Assembly: GCA_009809945.1 (NCBI GenBank)
Contig: WTPW01000017.1
Location: 156,078-220,077 of the forward strand
DNA: 64,000 bases
From: Gigaspora margarita
Taxonomy: Eukaryota > Glomeromycota > Glomeromycetes > Diversisporales > Gigasporaceae
Reading direction: 5' to 3'
The notes beneath the pieces were generated by a model, which was not told the DNA's origin, ran no database searches, and saw nothing but the letters and a program-made list of their open reading frames with translations. Shown here one piece after another: positions 44,815 through 56,825 of this stretch (its first letter is position 1; the number at the start of each line of letters is the position of its first letter). Both the position numbers and the translations under genes were made by a program.

Positions 44815-47150
44815 AACAGGTACGTCATGTGAAAAGAAATATAAATTTCTGTTTTCCCATTCCATAATTTCAATGATAGCTGATTTGTTTATATTTTCAC
44901 CTCCACTATCTTTTAAAGTTTTTCAAAAAAAATGTACAACATGTTGATGATTTTTCTTCTCGACTGCAGAACAGGAAAAGCCAATTAAACCAAAATTTGA
45001 ATGAAGATTTAGAAACTCTGGAATATGATAGACCAAAGTATGGATATAGGGGGTAATATCATTTGGCCGATAAAGTCCTCTGACAAAGGTTTGTGGATGA
45101 TTCAGATTGTCTAAATCAAAAAATATAAATAGTTTTGTTATAACAAAAAAAGCTTGTAAAGAATATAATTACCTGAAGATGGGGTTAAAAATAGGTTTAT
45201 CCATTCGAGTGCTTTTTTTTTAAACTCAATACCATTTATACGCTGCTTATGCATATCTTCATAAAGTTCATTAAAACCATTCCATAATTGTTGAATTAAC
45301 TGAGCACGACTTTTGTTTAAAAATAATAAATCTAAATTGAAATTTTGTAATACTTTTAGCTTGTCTATTCCTGTTAAAGATGTTGAAGTCCACATTTTTG
45401 TGTTTGGATCTTCCGACCACTTAAAATAAACATGAATTTGTAGCATTTCTTGACTAATTATATTACGTATTCTAGAATTTTTAATATCAATCTCTGAAAC
45501 CAAAAGTAACTATAATCTGTCTGTTATTCGCAACATTACGTGGAGTTCATCAACAACCCAGTGTGTTAAAGAAATCATAGGAAACAATGGTTTATACTTA
45601 TGTCCAGCTATTTTATAAAAATTAATATTTAGATCTCCTATATGTTTGGATTAGTCCAATCATATTTTTCAATTTCATTTTGTTTTTTTTTAACTGAACA
45701 CCAAAGGCAAAAATCTTCTGCATTTGCTGCTTTATGTCCCAAACAAATTGCTAAAAATTTCCAGTCAGCTGAAAAATATAAGCATATATTCCATCGATTT
45801 CCTTTATTATCCAAATAGCCAGATTTGATTTCATCTAATTCTTGAATTAATGGAGCTAATACAGTTTTTAAAGTTTCATACTTTTCAATACCAGAATATA
45901 TTAAAAGAGTATAATATTTTTTGGGATAATAGATAGTACTTAAATCATTAAGCAGTGCAAATATGATCATTACGTGATTGATTTTTTTCCCAACGTTACG
46001 CTCATCTCCTGAAATTTTTATATGTAAAGTTGGATCTGATAATCGGAGAACTCCTTTTTGAACTAAAGAAGGAATAATATAGGACAAACCATCTTTTAAA
46101 GACCTATATGCTGCCTTTTCTATTGATTTTGTAACTTCTTCAACTATTTCAAAATCATCAATATCTATATTTTCATTTATTTCTGAGTTAATTTGTGAAA
46201 TATTAGCATCTAAATTAATAGTTTGAATCGGAATTTCTTGTTGCATTTGATTATCAATTTGTTGTTTCATTTTGGAAACTACCCACTCTTTAGGTAAATC
46301 TTGTTTGATTTTTGTAATGGCACGATACATATTACGAGCAATATGCTCCTTATCTATTGTACGTACAATGGCTAATACTTTTAGATCCTCATTAGTTTGC
46401 TGATTATATATAACTCAAAACTGTTGCTCATTTGCTAAAAATATTACTTCGTTTAGAATTATTTTATCACTTGGATGAGATGTTGATTGTACTTCATTAT
46501 AAAATACTTTTGGAAAAGAAGTTGCTACTTTTTTATATCGTTTATATTTCATTGACTTGCTTAAATCTTGAATAGGCTTAACACTTCGAATTGTTTTTTG
46601 TGTTTCAATGTTATTGCTGTTTTGAGAAAATCGTGATCGTTTAATTGCCTGAATATAATCATTACTTGTTATATAATCAGGATCTTGGTCAGTAAACTTA
46701 ATACATCTATGACATATTTTAGCGGTTGAATCAAGTTCTAATATTTTATAAAATCGAACAGGTAAATTAATAAGTGCATCTTTACTTTATGTTTGTTCTT
46801 TTTTTTTGGTACTTTGCTTATATATACTATGTTTTGGATGGGAACAGTATTCGTTTAATTTGGTTTGATGTTTTTGATAATAGTTTTTATTAACAACTTC
46901 GTGATTATAATTTGTTTGGCAAAGACACTTTCCTTCTAATTCTTGACGTCGTTCTTTAGAAATGGTGTTGAAAAACTGATTGTTCTTAAATCTCCTTTAC
47001 ATAATAGCTGTTCTTCAGACATACTAAAATAGCACTGATGCGCCATTATAAAAGTATACCGGTACATGCTGATCATCAAATTGCGCTTTTTATGTTTGGC
47101 GACATGACTACACAATTTTTTTTTCAAAAAAATTTTTTTTAATTTTAATA
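44815..47150 (-). pseudogene. large unclassified transposase-like protein, nearly full length
   Basis: Reading the minus strand from ~47150 gives a Cys/His-rich N-terminal part (LCQTNYNHEVVNKNYYQKHQ, YCSHPKHSIYK, ICHRCIKFTD). A long frame follows (46330-45638) with KISGDERNVGKKINHVMI, YSGIEKYETLK, YFSADWKFLAICLGHKAA and FCLWCS. After a frameshift come SLTHWVVDELH and the 45503-45138 frame. A clean intron (GTAATT...TTTAG, ~50 bp) leads to GLYRPNDITPYIHTLVYHI and GFSCSAVEKKNHQH. Conserved Asp in SGDER, Asp in SADWK and Glu in SAVEKKNH are spaced as a DDE triad could be; this is inference. Lesions are an in-frame TAG near 46790, a frameshift at ~45640 and a TAG near 45510. The protein family is not named here; it is not an obvious hAT, Tc1 or Mutator transposase. 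Confidence 0.6.
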
Positions 47151-47484
47151 ACATACTTTAATTCGATAATAATAATAGCAAATACCTTTTTTCTTTCAAT
47201 TCAATTTTGATAACAGTAAGACTATATATTCTACTTATACGGTTACGGCACATTGGAGATCAAAAATATATATGGTACTGTATCATATAAAAATTTATTA
47301 TCAAATTTTTATCGGTAATAACGATAACGTAATTAATAACTATCAATTTATTAATAACACAATATTTAGATGCAGGGCCTTTACTACTAAAAATTAGAAG
47401 CTCAAATTTTGAGTAGACCAATAGAAGACCTTTATAATACAAGTTACAGAGCTAAATTTTATATTTACTTAAAAAAATTTTTAT

Positions 47485-47625
47485 TGGCAGCTTAAATTTC
47501 GTCAAGATTATCCAAACAATAATATAGATAAATTAAGTTGGAAAAAAAATTTTGTTTCCCTTGTTACAGAGATAGGAAAGAGTCGATTGGCGTTGAAACT
47601 TACTACTAAAAAAGAAGAATGAAAT
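47485..47625 (+). pseudogene. possible exon fragment of unknown gene
   Basis: After an acceptor-like TTATTGGCAG the plus strand reads LKFRQDYPNNNIDKLSWKK then NFVSLVTEIGKSRLALKLTT with KKEE and a stop. The composition is protein-like, about 43 codons. No domain is recognised. It lies between the transposase-like remnant and the FHA piece. Confidence 0.3.
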
Positions 47626-47984
47626 CTGTGCATCTAAAAAAAGGCAAGACGATTTTTATATAGTAAAATTCATTGCTTAAATTATTGTGACACCACATAT
47701 AGTTTTGATTTACTTAGTTGACATACATTCCCAACGGCATATTCTGTCTTTTTTCCGTAATCACGTTGAGTCTGTACTGCATTATATATTTTCCTTCTAT
47801 TTTTCGCTTAAGGTATAACTGTTACTATAACACTATAATATTATAATGCTATAATTAAGTAACTACAAGACACAGTCACTCCCCATACAAGCATTTCATT
47901 CACCGGTAAGTATAAAAGTTATTTACTTTCTATTTAAAGTGTAAATAAAAATATTTTATGATTAATAAATTCCATTTAATGAAC

Positions 47985-48233
47985 TCGGAAAAGAAGAGTT
48001 TGGCGTGAAAGCTGATGGTAATGAGTTTAATAAGTACAATTAAAAGCTATACATTAATACGAGTCGAAATTATTGATTTAGGTTCTGACTCTGGGATTTT
48101 TATTAATGGCGAAAAACTTGACTTTTGTGCTTCCTATTCATTAACAAAAGATGATGTAATTTCAATGGGACGTAGCGAATTTCAATACCTTCCTGCTAGA
48201 GAATATAAAAACTGCATAGAATTATTCAATTAG
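47985..48233 (+). pseudogene. FHA-domain fragment
   Basis: IIDLGSDSGIFINGEKL followed by LTKDDVISMGRSEFQYLPA matches the C-terminal half of an FHA phosphothreonine-binding domain (DLGSxxGxFxNGxxL...DxIxxGRS). The N-terminal half, which carries the phosphate-binding Arg and SxxH motif, is absent; EEFGVKADGNEF in another frame just upstream may be its remnant. The frame ends at AREYKNCIELFN. Too short to bind phosphopeptide alone. It is inside the P450 intron, on the opposite strand. Confidence 0.65.
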
Positions 48234-48267
48234 ATGCCATTGCTTACGATACGTATTTCAACTTGGT

Positions 48268-48392
48268 TTTATGGATTATAAAATGGTTTCCTGAAAGCCA
48301 TTTTCTCGAGAGAACACTAAATCAGTCAATATTATAATTAATGCCAGCTTGCCTTTCAAGAAAATGGCTTTCGAGAAATCGTACCATAAACA
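48268..48392. repeat. hairpin/MITE remnant, GAAAGCCATTTTCT
   Basis: TTTCCTGAAAGCCATTTTCT and, ~50 bp on, its inverted partner (TCAAGAAAATGGCTTTCGAG) pair with a few mismatches. The outer TTTATGG and CCATAAA also match. Target duplication not identified. Confidence 0.55.
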
Positions 48393-48399
48393 ATTTTAT

Positions 48400-49086
48400 T
48401 CTATTATAAAAATGGTTGATAATTTTTAATTTTCACTAAGGTAATACTATAATTATTTCATCAGGAGTTTGGTCTTTAAAACAACGGTATAAGTGGGAAT
48501 GCCTGCTTTGTAATATATGCTTTAGCAGTATGCCACTTTGTAATATTTGGATTTTTATAATATCGATAAAATAGTTTAGACTGTATTTTGTATTTTTAAA
48601 TTTTACAACATTTATTCAGATATTGCAATATAATATTTATTTGATACATATTTGAATTCGAGACGTAGTAAAGCTATTTGTCTGAATATTATGAATTTCG
48701 AAAAGTCTAAATAGTAAAACTCGAGACTTAGTACTATAATACTCTATTACCTACAATTCACCGCGTTGAATATAGGACCTCCTCGTAAATATCCTTTTTA
48801 AATAATTTTGCGTACTATTCAATTGTAGATTTTAGCATTTTTGAAAAGTATCTAGTACTCAGTACCATTAAATGGCCAATTGGATTAGAAGTTTTTTATT
48901 TACGTACATACGTATTCAACAGATCAATATCAGAAATTGAGAACAAAGATACAACGATAAGATTTGTCTAAAAGCAGGCGCTTTTTTTTTTTTTTTTTAA
49001 AAAAAAAATTATTAATTATCTTATCCATCTATGAACAATCTTTTAAATACTAACAAAAAATCCCTTACCAGAATTATACTTGTCGT
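48400..49086. other. AT-rich, with a T18/A11 run
   Basis: Positions ~48980-49010 are a run of T followed directly by a run of A (a simple palindrome). Nothing else is recognised. Confidence 0.45.
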
Positions 49087-49097
49087 TACTTCCAATT

Positions 49098-49238
49098 AAT
49101 GCTTGGCAAAATTGAATAAAACTCGATTTTCGAGTTTTTTGATTTCAGACAATCAAAATCCATTTTAATACTGTATTATATAAATGCTGATTGTCCAAAA
49201 TCAAAAACTCTTGAGTTTTATTCGATTTTGTCGAGCAC
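49098..49238. mobile_element. 141 bp MITE with perfect 11 bp duplication (Mutator-like)
   Basis: Inverted ends RTGCTYGRCAAAATYGAATA extend ~50 bp, leaving a ~25 bp loop. They are flanked by TACTTCCAATT at 49087-49097 and 49239-49249, identical at all 11 positions. An 11 bp duplication suits the Mutator superfamily. No ORF of its own. Confidence 0.88.
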
Positions 49239-50151
49239 TACTTCCAATTCTGATAATTAATGAATTTCAAAAGGCGCATGTACAAGAAATTGATAAATTC
49301 AATAGTTTGTTCCAATATTATGAGACAAATTCGATATATATTACGTTCATGACTCGAATCAATGATTCTTCAACTACATATTTAACACTTGACTTTTTTG
49401 AATAAGACTAGAGTATTGCATATAATATTATGCAGTACTTACAAACTTTACGAATTGAGAATATTCAAAACTTAGTAGTATTGCATAGCTAAATAATATA
49501 TAGATATAAAATTTGAAACTTAATAATAAATTTACTAACCGTTTCAATATTATGGACCTCAACAAACAATGCTACTGTTTTCGAATAATCTTTCCATTAT
49601 ATAACCCTTTTTGCGATAAAAAAAAAGTATTTAATATAAACCATAAATATTAATTTGTCTCTATTAATAAAATTTTTAACCTGAAACTAATGTACCATGA
49701 TTTTACTCACTTAAATAAACTATAAAATAATCAAAATACGGATTAGTAAATAACTAATACAATATACGAGCAAAAAAACTTCAAAATCGTTAAAATAAAA
49801 TTAATAGTTGTTTTTAAAGTTGTTAGTTGAACTTCCATACCTTAGAATAGATCTATTTTAAATTTGCTACTTGAAGTTTTATTATATGTAAATGGTCCGA
49901 TTATCTCACCAATCCTCTGATTATATTGTGTATAAACTTCTTTAAGTGTGAGCTATATACTTGCTAATTTTTATAATCTTCGCGTTCGTATATCAGCTTT
50001 TGTATTACGTTTTGCTCTAAATTGTATATGATCTACTAGTAAATCAAATTTGGGGTATTACACCAATTAGCCGATATGTTTATCATAAGAAAGTTAACAA
50101 CAAGATAAAATTTTTATATAAAAAAAAAACAAAAAAAAAACATATACATAC

Positions 50152-51029
50152 CTCACCAACAATAATGTCAGCAATCGGAATTGCAATAATATCCATTAAA
50201 GTCTTACGTGGATAACGTATAACCTTTGGTTCTAACAAGAGATAAACTTCCTTCTAAATTATACATAAGAAACTTAAAGTAAAGGCTTAAAAACTTACCA
50301 ACACATTCACCAATATGAAGATCTATAGCATTGATTATATTGTTTTGTAGCCTGCTTATGAGTTGTTTTAATTTCCCTGCGATAAAGTCTCTTATTATTA
50401 TAATATTTTCGTCAGCCAGTGTAGCTTGTTTAAATATCAAATGCGTTGGTAGTTGCGTCTTTTAAAATTGAAAGAATGATTTAGAATTTATAGTAATATA
50501 ATATCTGACGACTATTGCATGTTTTAAAGATTACACTTCTATTTCCTTGACGAAAACTAAAATCTTGATCTTTTCTTAATACTTCATGAGTTGATTCCTT
50601 TCCGACTATAGTCCTTATTTGACCATACACATATAACGAAAATGTTTCTCCATACTGTTATTAGGAAATTATAAATTATTAGATCGTGAGAGAAATATTT
50701 ATTTTTATTTCATTTATTTATTTTTTTTAAAAAAAAAAATAAAAATAAAAAAAAACCTTTTCTCGAGACTCTAAAATTAACTTATCACAATCCTTTAAAA
50801 AACTCCAAGTATGTCCAATGATTGGAAATCGATAATAAACTAGGGGTGGTTCATTCTAAGAAAAATTATTATTTATAATAATGTAATTATGAATAAATAT
50901 TAATGTGAAACAAAAATTTACTAGATTAGTCCGCCTCAACAGTTTGGACAAAAATGCTGCTAAAATTAATCCTATAATAAACGATTGAATATAGATGTTG
51001 CCTAATAAGAATTCAATTAATTTTTCCAT
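50152..51029 (-). pseudogene. cytochrome P450, N-terminal half (exons 1-5)
   Basis: ATG at 51029; exons 51029-50922, 50855-50757, 50654-50535, 50458-50299 and 50231-50152, all in consistent phase. Exon 1 encodes a membrane anchor (SFIIGLILAAFLSKLL). Exon 2 has the proline hinge NEPPLVYYRFPIIGHTW. Exon 3 has the first beta sheet (YGETFSLYVYG). Exons 4-5 read KQATLADENII and LMDIIAIPIADIIVGE. P450s of this type are ER-anchored monooxygenases; the substrate is unknown. Donors are GTAAAT, GTTTTT, GTAATC, GTAAGT and GTATGT. No lesion is visible in this half. It is called a pseudogene only because the other half (40503-41767) has two defects; if those are assembly errors, the gene may be live. Confidence 0.85.
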
Positions 51030-51885
51030 GGTTGTTTTTTTTTTTTTTAAATTCTAATATCGTGTGGTAATTTGAATGCTAATCCAAGAATTTATGTTCT
51101 TAAATATAAAAATTTGGAGAATAAATGCCTTATCCAAAAATAGGGCGATCCTGCCTACTGCGGATTGCGGGCGGAAATTTTAACCTTGGATCACCGGCTA
51201 CGGGTGTACGGGCAATTATTTGCCCGAACAATATAAGTATTGCGCAATAATAAGATGTGCCTAACATATATAAAAATTGAAGTTACAATTTTTTTAAAAC
51301 TTTTGAGCGATGATTCTTGGCGACATCTTACAATCTTGATAAAAATTTTTTTTTGAATTCTAGAAATTTGTGAATTTAAATACCCAGATTTGCTAGGTGG
51401 CTACCGAGAAATCTTTGCTCAAAATAGAGAAAAATTTTCCGACTATAAACTTACAAGTTATTTTTTATTAATGTTGAGCAAAGTTTTTTTGACAACCACC
51501 TATTAATCTTGATCGAATTATTTTATTTGAATTTTACAATTTTGTAGAATTCAATAATAGAATTTCATTGAAAAATCGGCAGAATTTTTGATATGTACGT
51601 ACGTAAGTATGTACGTATGTACGTCACTTATTGCGGTTTGCAAAAATGGTGATCATTACAGATCATAATTCTCGATTTTAACGAATATAGTGATCAACAG
51701 ACAATCTAGAATATCCGAAATTTCACTCGAACATCTATTATTATTCAATTTTGGGTTTGTACGCTTTGACGCTTTGGATTGGCAGTGAAATATGTGATCT
51801 GAATGTGGGAACGATATTACTTTTACATAATTTGAGACTGAGTAAAGAAAAGATAACTCTTATTATTATAAAATTATAGTTCGTC
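51030..51885. other. upstream flank of the P450; short tandem GTAC/GTAT repeat
   Basis: The first few hundred bases presumably contain the P450 promoter. A GTACGTACGTAAGTATGTAC-like microsatellite lies at 51594-51625. 51130-51240 is a less AT-rich patch with GCCTACTGCGGATTGCGGGC. No gene is supported. Confidence 0.5.
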
Positions 51886-51893
51886 CTGTTCAT

Positions 51894-52633
51894 TAGAGAT
51901 GATGATCGATTACCAAATGATCGATCATTTGATTTGTTTGATTGTGACCGATCATAAAAAAATCTTTTTGAGTACGGTCGTTCGCTCAGTGATTGAACAT
52001 ATCGATCATTTTTGATTATTATAATAATAAGAAAAGATCGTTCTAAACAAATTTTGATTTATGTATTTAAATTAATGTGAATATATTCACTAACCAAAGG
52101 TCCTAAATATCTTTGCCTTGGCAATTAACATTATCTCTTTTCTCTGTTTTCTTCGTATTCAATTTCAATACTAATTGGAGCCGGACTTCTGGCTAAAATA
52201 TCCCAGTCTGATTACATGCTCAGAACCATAAGATAACCTCTTGCTTATCTTACTGTTCATAGTGATTCATATTTCAAAATCATATGCAATCACAAAGAAA
52301 CTTGCGATGCTATAAGTCTATACTTCAAAAAAAAATAAAATAAAATAAAAAACTAAGGTGGCTCGATAAATTATGATTTGCGCATGAAATAGTGTAAGAC
52401 TATCGTTTTTATATGGTAATGTTTACACTAGCTGCTAGTGAGTAAAATTATGTATCTTATCAGAGATACATAATTATAAAAAAAAAATTGTTATAATGAT
52501 AATAATCGATCATATAATCGGTCATAATTGTGCAAATTATTGGTTGGTTTTGATCGATCTATCCAATTGATAAAATTTTCAAACATTTTATAAATGATCG
52601 ATCATAAAAAATTTTCACCGATCGTCATCTCTA
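51894..52633. mobile_element. hAT-type non-autonomous element with GATCGATCAT motifs
   Basis: A 740 bp element with ends TAGAGATGATGATCG and TAGAGATGACGATCG (reverse complement), flanked by CTGTTCAT (51886-51893) and CTGCTCAT (52634-52641), a 7/8 match. ATGATCGATCATTTG-like palindromes are iterated in both subterminal regions. No ORF with known motifs. Confidence 0.87.
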
Positions 52634-52977
52634 CTGCTCATGTGATGAGAAAATGATGTATACTTTAAATCGTCGCTATCTTCAAATTACAGACTATGAG
52701 AATGTGTACTGTGAATGTTTAATCGCTTGGTTGGCAAGCATGTGAATTTAACCTTTTAAAGGTATATGTTCGTTAATATTTGATATTAATGTAACGACTA
52801 TATAATTGATGCTGAGATGATCAGTTGGGACAATTACGCATATTAATAACGTATAGGATCGTCATAAATTCGTAATCAACTATAAAATCGATGTTGCTAA
52901 ATTTGGTAAATAAAGTTTTATGAGAATAAAACAAGAAATGCGTCGGGCAATTGCAGTGAACTATGCAAAATATTTTT

Positions 52978-54650
52978 GTATATCAAAATATTAGAATAGA
53001 ATTAATGTAGGTAGTTCTATAGCGAATTAGTGTAAGTTTTTTTTTGTAATTACTTAATACGGTAGATGTATTCTTGTAAATTAAAAATTTTCTCATATTT
53101 GCTAAAGAATTTTTTACTAAAGTTTATTCATTAAAACTAACAGCGTTCGGGCATTTTAGATGAATTTTAAAATCCTCTTTTTTATTTTTTAATTCTTACA
53201 ATTTCATCACATCACCATCAATAACTTTACTGTCTTATCTAGCTATAAGTTAGATTTTATTTGATTTACTGCAAAAATTCGATTATAAAGCTTATGAATT
53301 ATCACGATGACACAATATGTGTTAAGTTAGTTTTGTATTACGTATTACAAGAAACTCATCGACAAATGCAGAGAGCTATATGAAATATAATTAATTTGGT
53401 ATATCAAAATATTAAGATAGAATTTAGTGTAGGTAGTTCTATAGCAAAATTAGTATAAGTTTTTTTTTAGTTGTTAAAATTTTTTCTCAAGTTGCTAAAG
53501 AATTATTTTACTTAAGCTTATTCATCAAAAGTAACAAAGTTCATGCATTCTTAAATGAATTTTAAGATCAGATTCATTATTATTTTTTTTTTTAATTCTT
53601 ATAATTTCTTCATTTCACTTTACAGTATGAGTTAGAATGTATTGAAATTGTTATAATTTCTATTTGATTTACTGTAAAAATTCTATTACAAAACTTATGA
53701 GCTATTACAATGACTCAGCATATGGTTAAATTAGTTGGCATTACTAATTTGGTGGCATACTGTATGTATTGAAATCATTCTATCATAACTTATTTGTAAA
53801 AAATTTATTACAAAAAATTACAAACTACAATGGTGATATACAATATGCATTAAAGTTGAGTTAGTTTGTGTTGGAATCATATTCATAAATTCTATAACAC
53901 ATTTTGTATTGGAATTACAGTTGCGAATTCTACAATGCTATGATTTCCTGTAAAAAATTTTTTTACAAATTTACTGACAGTTGTGGTGCATATTAGCGAT
54001 TAAAGATTGATTAGTGAAATTACTATTATGCTTGCTATAAAAAATTTTGTTTGAAAAACTTACTGACTATTGTGGTCTATAATGAATTACTGTCTTGATA
54101 CATTTGGATCGAGGCAGCTTTTGTCTCAAATTAGTAACCTGATTAATGATGAAATTGATATATGTGATTATTATTGTTAGTTATTAAACCAAGAGTATTG
54201 GATAATGTGACCTGCTAAGACTACATGGTAAAAGGTTGGGCAGTCAGAATGACAGCCTAGTTGTTAAACACATAATGGAACAAACACAAAAAAAAAAGAA
54301 AAAAAATAAGTTTAAGTTGTGAAACTGCTGCATAGGTTTCTCAATAGCAGAAGAGGAAATACCAGTATATGTTTTTGTAATTATACACCATAATGAACAT
54401 GTGAGGCAAAATAAAAAAGTTGCTATTGCAGTATGTAGTTAAATTAGTTGATATTGGAATTAACTGTCTTAAATTTCTATTAAAAATTACTATAAAAATT
54501 TTGTTACAAAACTTGTTAGTTATTGTATATGCAGTATAGTTTTGAGTTAATTCATATTTAAATTAATTGTTGTAGTTTCTATCACAATTTACTATAAAAT
54601 TTTTTTTTATATAACTTACTGATTATTATAGTGGTTTGCTATAAAAAATT
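52978..54650. repeat. direct repeats and degenerate array of TTACTGTAAAAATT units
   Basis: 52978-53215 and 53400-53620 are diverged direct copies (shared GTAGGTAGTTCTATAGC and TAGTGTAAGTTTTTTTTT). They run into at least six degenerate units containing TTTACTGTAAAAATTTTATT and ACAAAACTTACTGAYTATT at ~53270, 53660, 53800, 53950, 54480 and 54590. Reverse-complement versions occur at 56500-56640 and 58200-58800. Non-coding. Confidence 0.6.
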
Positions 54651-54987
54651 TCACTTCAATACTTGGACTAATTCTCACAACTGTCAAACGCATAAACTAC
54701 TGACCTCTCTCCAAATTTACTAAACCCCAAGGCCTAAACCGCACCTGCCAATTACATGAAACCCAAAAATAAGAATGATAGCTAGCATTTATCTATATAG
54801 CTAAAAAGAAATTGGGCATCATCCTGCAGTATCTATTTCAGATACTGTAGCTGCAGAGCCTAATTATCTACTAATAAGGGTCCTTGCACTGCTCATACAA
54901 CTGTGGAGCCAAAACTGACTGCAAAGAACTTTTTTCTATCACTCTAGCCATGTATACTTATCATTCAATATATTGCCCAGCTAGATC
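54651..54987. other. nothing recognised
   Basis: Slightly less AT-rich than its surroundings. No ORF or repeat is supported. Confidence 0.4.
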
Positions 54988-55556
54988 TAGTGTTCCAAGC
55001 TGATTAAGTTAGCCACTTAGCTAGCAGCTTAGCCACTTAGCCAGCTGATAGTTTGCCTAGCTGGCTAATAATGGCTAATAATGGCAATTGCTAAATTTTA
55101 TAGTATAACTAAAGTTTGAATAAATATAGAATTTCTTTAATTATACTAGGATTTTCTCAACTTAGAAACATGTATTAATTTTCAGTTTTATTCACAATAG
55201 ATTGATCTCTATCTTAGTTTAGAACATAACAGAAGCAATAAATCATAATTATTTAAATTAATTATTGATTTATGCAAGTACAGAAGATAGTCTAAGCTAT
55301 CAAATCAGCCAATTAGTCAGCTAATAGTTTCATTAGTCGTGAACTATTAATCTATCTTTATTGGGTGCCTTTATGTTAAGGAAAACTTTTATTATAAATT
55401 GTAGAACCAACTTTTAAAGTTAAGTATGTAGAGAATTTTTAATATACTACAGACTTATATTTTTGGATTAGCACTATACTATCAGCTAAGCCACTAAGCC
55501 ATTAAAAATTTAACAGCTTAGCCTAGCCATAAAAATTTAATCAGCTTGTCACACTA
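54988..55556. mobile_element. hAT-like element with TTAGCCACTTAGC motifs
   Basis: A 569 bp element with ends TAGTGTTCCAAGCTGATTAA and TAGTGTGACAAGCTGATTAA (reverse complement). Flanks GCTAGATC and GCCAGACT match 5/8, all differences being transitions, so the duplication is weak. AGCTTAGCCACTTAGCC and CTGGCTAATAATGG motifs repeat at the left, with inverted versions at the right. Confidence 0.7.
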
Positions 55557-56460
55557 GCCAGACTGATGTTACTAATACTTGCAGAGTCACTTAAACAAAG
55601 GTGGGAGGGAGATAGAGATAGCCTTTACCAAGGTGAGTGATAGCAAACAAAAAGATAACTTTATCCCTTCTGAACAAAAAACATTATGTATAAATTTCAT
55701 CCCTTAACATCTGCATGGCACAGCCTCCCATTTATATCCTTAGCCCAACTTAAATCCTATTTACTGATATTCATAGAAACCTAAAGTTGCTAAACTCATA
55801 TGCCATCAAGAAGCCTCAACCAAAGTACTAGACTATTCTGATTCTGAAAATTATGCTATTTCTTTTTTTATCCTCAAAATTGATTCAGAAGTAGCAAGAC
55901 ATAACAGGTATAGACGCTCGTGCCAGAATTTAGAAGATGTGCACAGCCACAAATTTATCAAAATGAATTATAGAAAACTTGCTTTTATATCGCATTTAAC
56001 AAACCTGGTATACTGTTATACATGTAATGTTAATGTGTATCCAATGATCAATTTGAATATGCTATCTAATAAGATTCAAGATTTCATACACAGATAGTTA
56101 TCTGTAAACTATACACTTTATACTTGTACTATGTCCTAGTATTTTTTTTTATCAATAACATCTCAGAGTCATACAATTAAACAATAATCAGTTTATTGCT
56201 GATCTTACAAAGCAGAATGAATCTTTTGATGAATTCTAAGATTCCCTTTATAATTTTAGAAAAATTATAATTGTTCTCTAAGTGCAAATTGTTAAAATTT
56301 GTTCCAAATTGCATGTATTTATAGAGGTCTTACTGTATATTTAAGTCTGTTGTACAATATTGGTGCTTATGACTATCAAAACCTCTCTAATCTAAACTTT
56401 AATAAATTCTGTAAAAACAGAACTCAAAACTCTAGAACATTTGTAAATTTTATTATAAAG
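55557..56460. other. nothing recognised
   Basis: No gene, repeat family or RNA is supported. Confidence 0.4.
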
Positions 56461-56650
56461 TTTGGATAGCATTATAGTAACTCATTGAGAATCGAACTTT
56501 TTGACCAATTTTACATATCAGAACAGCAAAAATGTTCTATAACAAAATTAAAATAGCAAAAATCTTATATAAACTATAGTCATTAGAATAGCAAGCAAGC
56601 TTTTGTAACAGAATTTTATAACAAAATCTCAAGTACTTTAATTTTAATTC
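56460..56650. repeat. inverted-orientation units of the 53-54.6 kb array
   Basis: ATAGCAAGCAAGCTTTTGTAACAGAATTTTATAAC and similar units read as the reverse complement of the units at 53270-54640. They continue after the nested elements at 58200-58800. Confidence 0.5.
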
Positions 56651-56825
56651 TAAATACAGTGTGGAACACTATAAATCAACATCTTTTATATGTATTTTAC
56701 AAAAATTGATATAATTTAAAAATAAAAAGTTTTTTAAAAAAATTTTTTAACTATTTGTAGCTTTAAGGATAGGGTAAATATAGATCATTTTTTATATGAT
56801 CTATGTAAAATATTAGATTTTTATA

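Larger units (their letters stand above)
41768..50151 (-). other. 8.38 kb P450 intron 5 carrying gene debris
   Basis: On the minus strand the donor GTATGTATATG (50151) follows the exon end DIIVGE. The acceptor GAAATTAG (ending 41768) precedes the exon start ECYNNEDMLETVKT, in the same phase. All other introns of this gene are ~65-105 bp. The interval holds, in plus-strand order, a C2H2 ORF, PRP38 pieces, a J-domain protein piece, a minus-strand transposase-like pseudogene, an FHA piece, a hairpin and a MITE. Whether such an intron is still spliced cannot be told from sequence. Confidence 0.75.

Noticed and set aside
51894..52633. TA-type (mariner) duplication for this element
   Set aside because: Taking TAG as part of the terminus exposes an 8 bp flank match of 7/8, a stronger explanation than a two-base match in AT-rich DNA.
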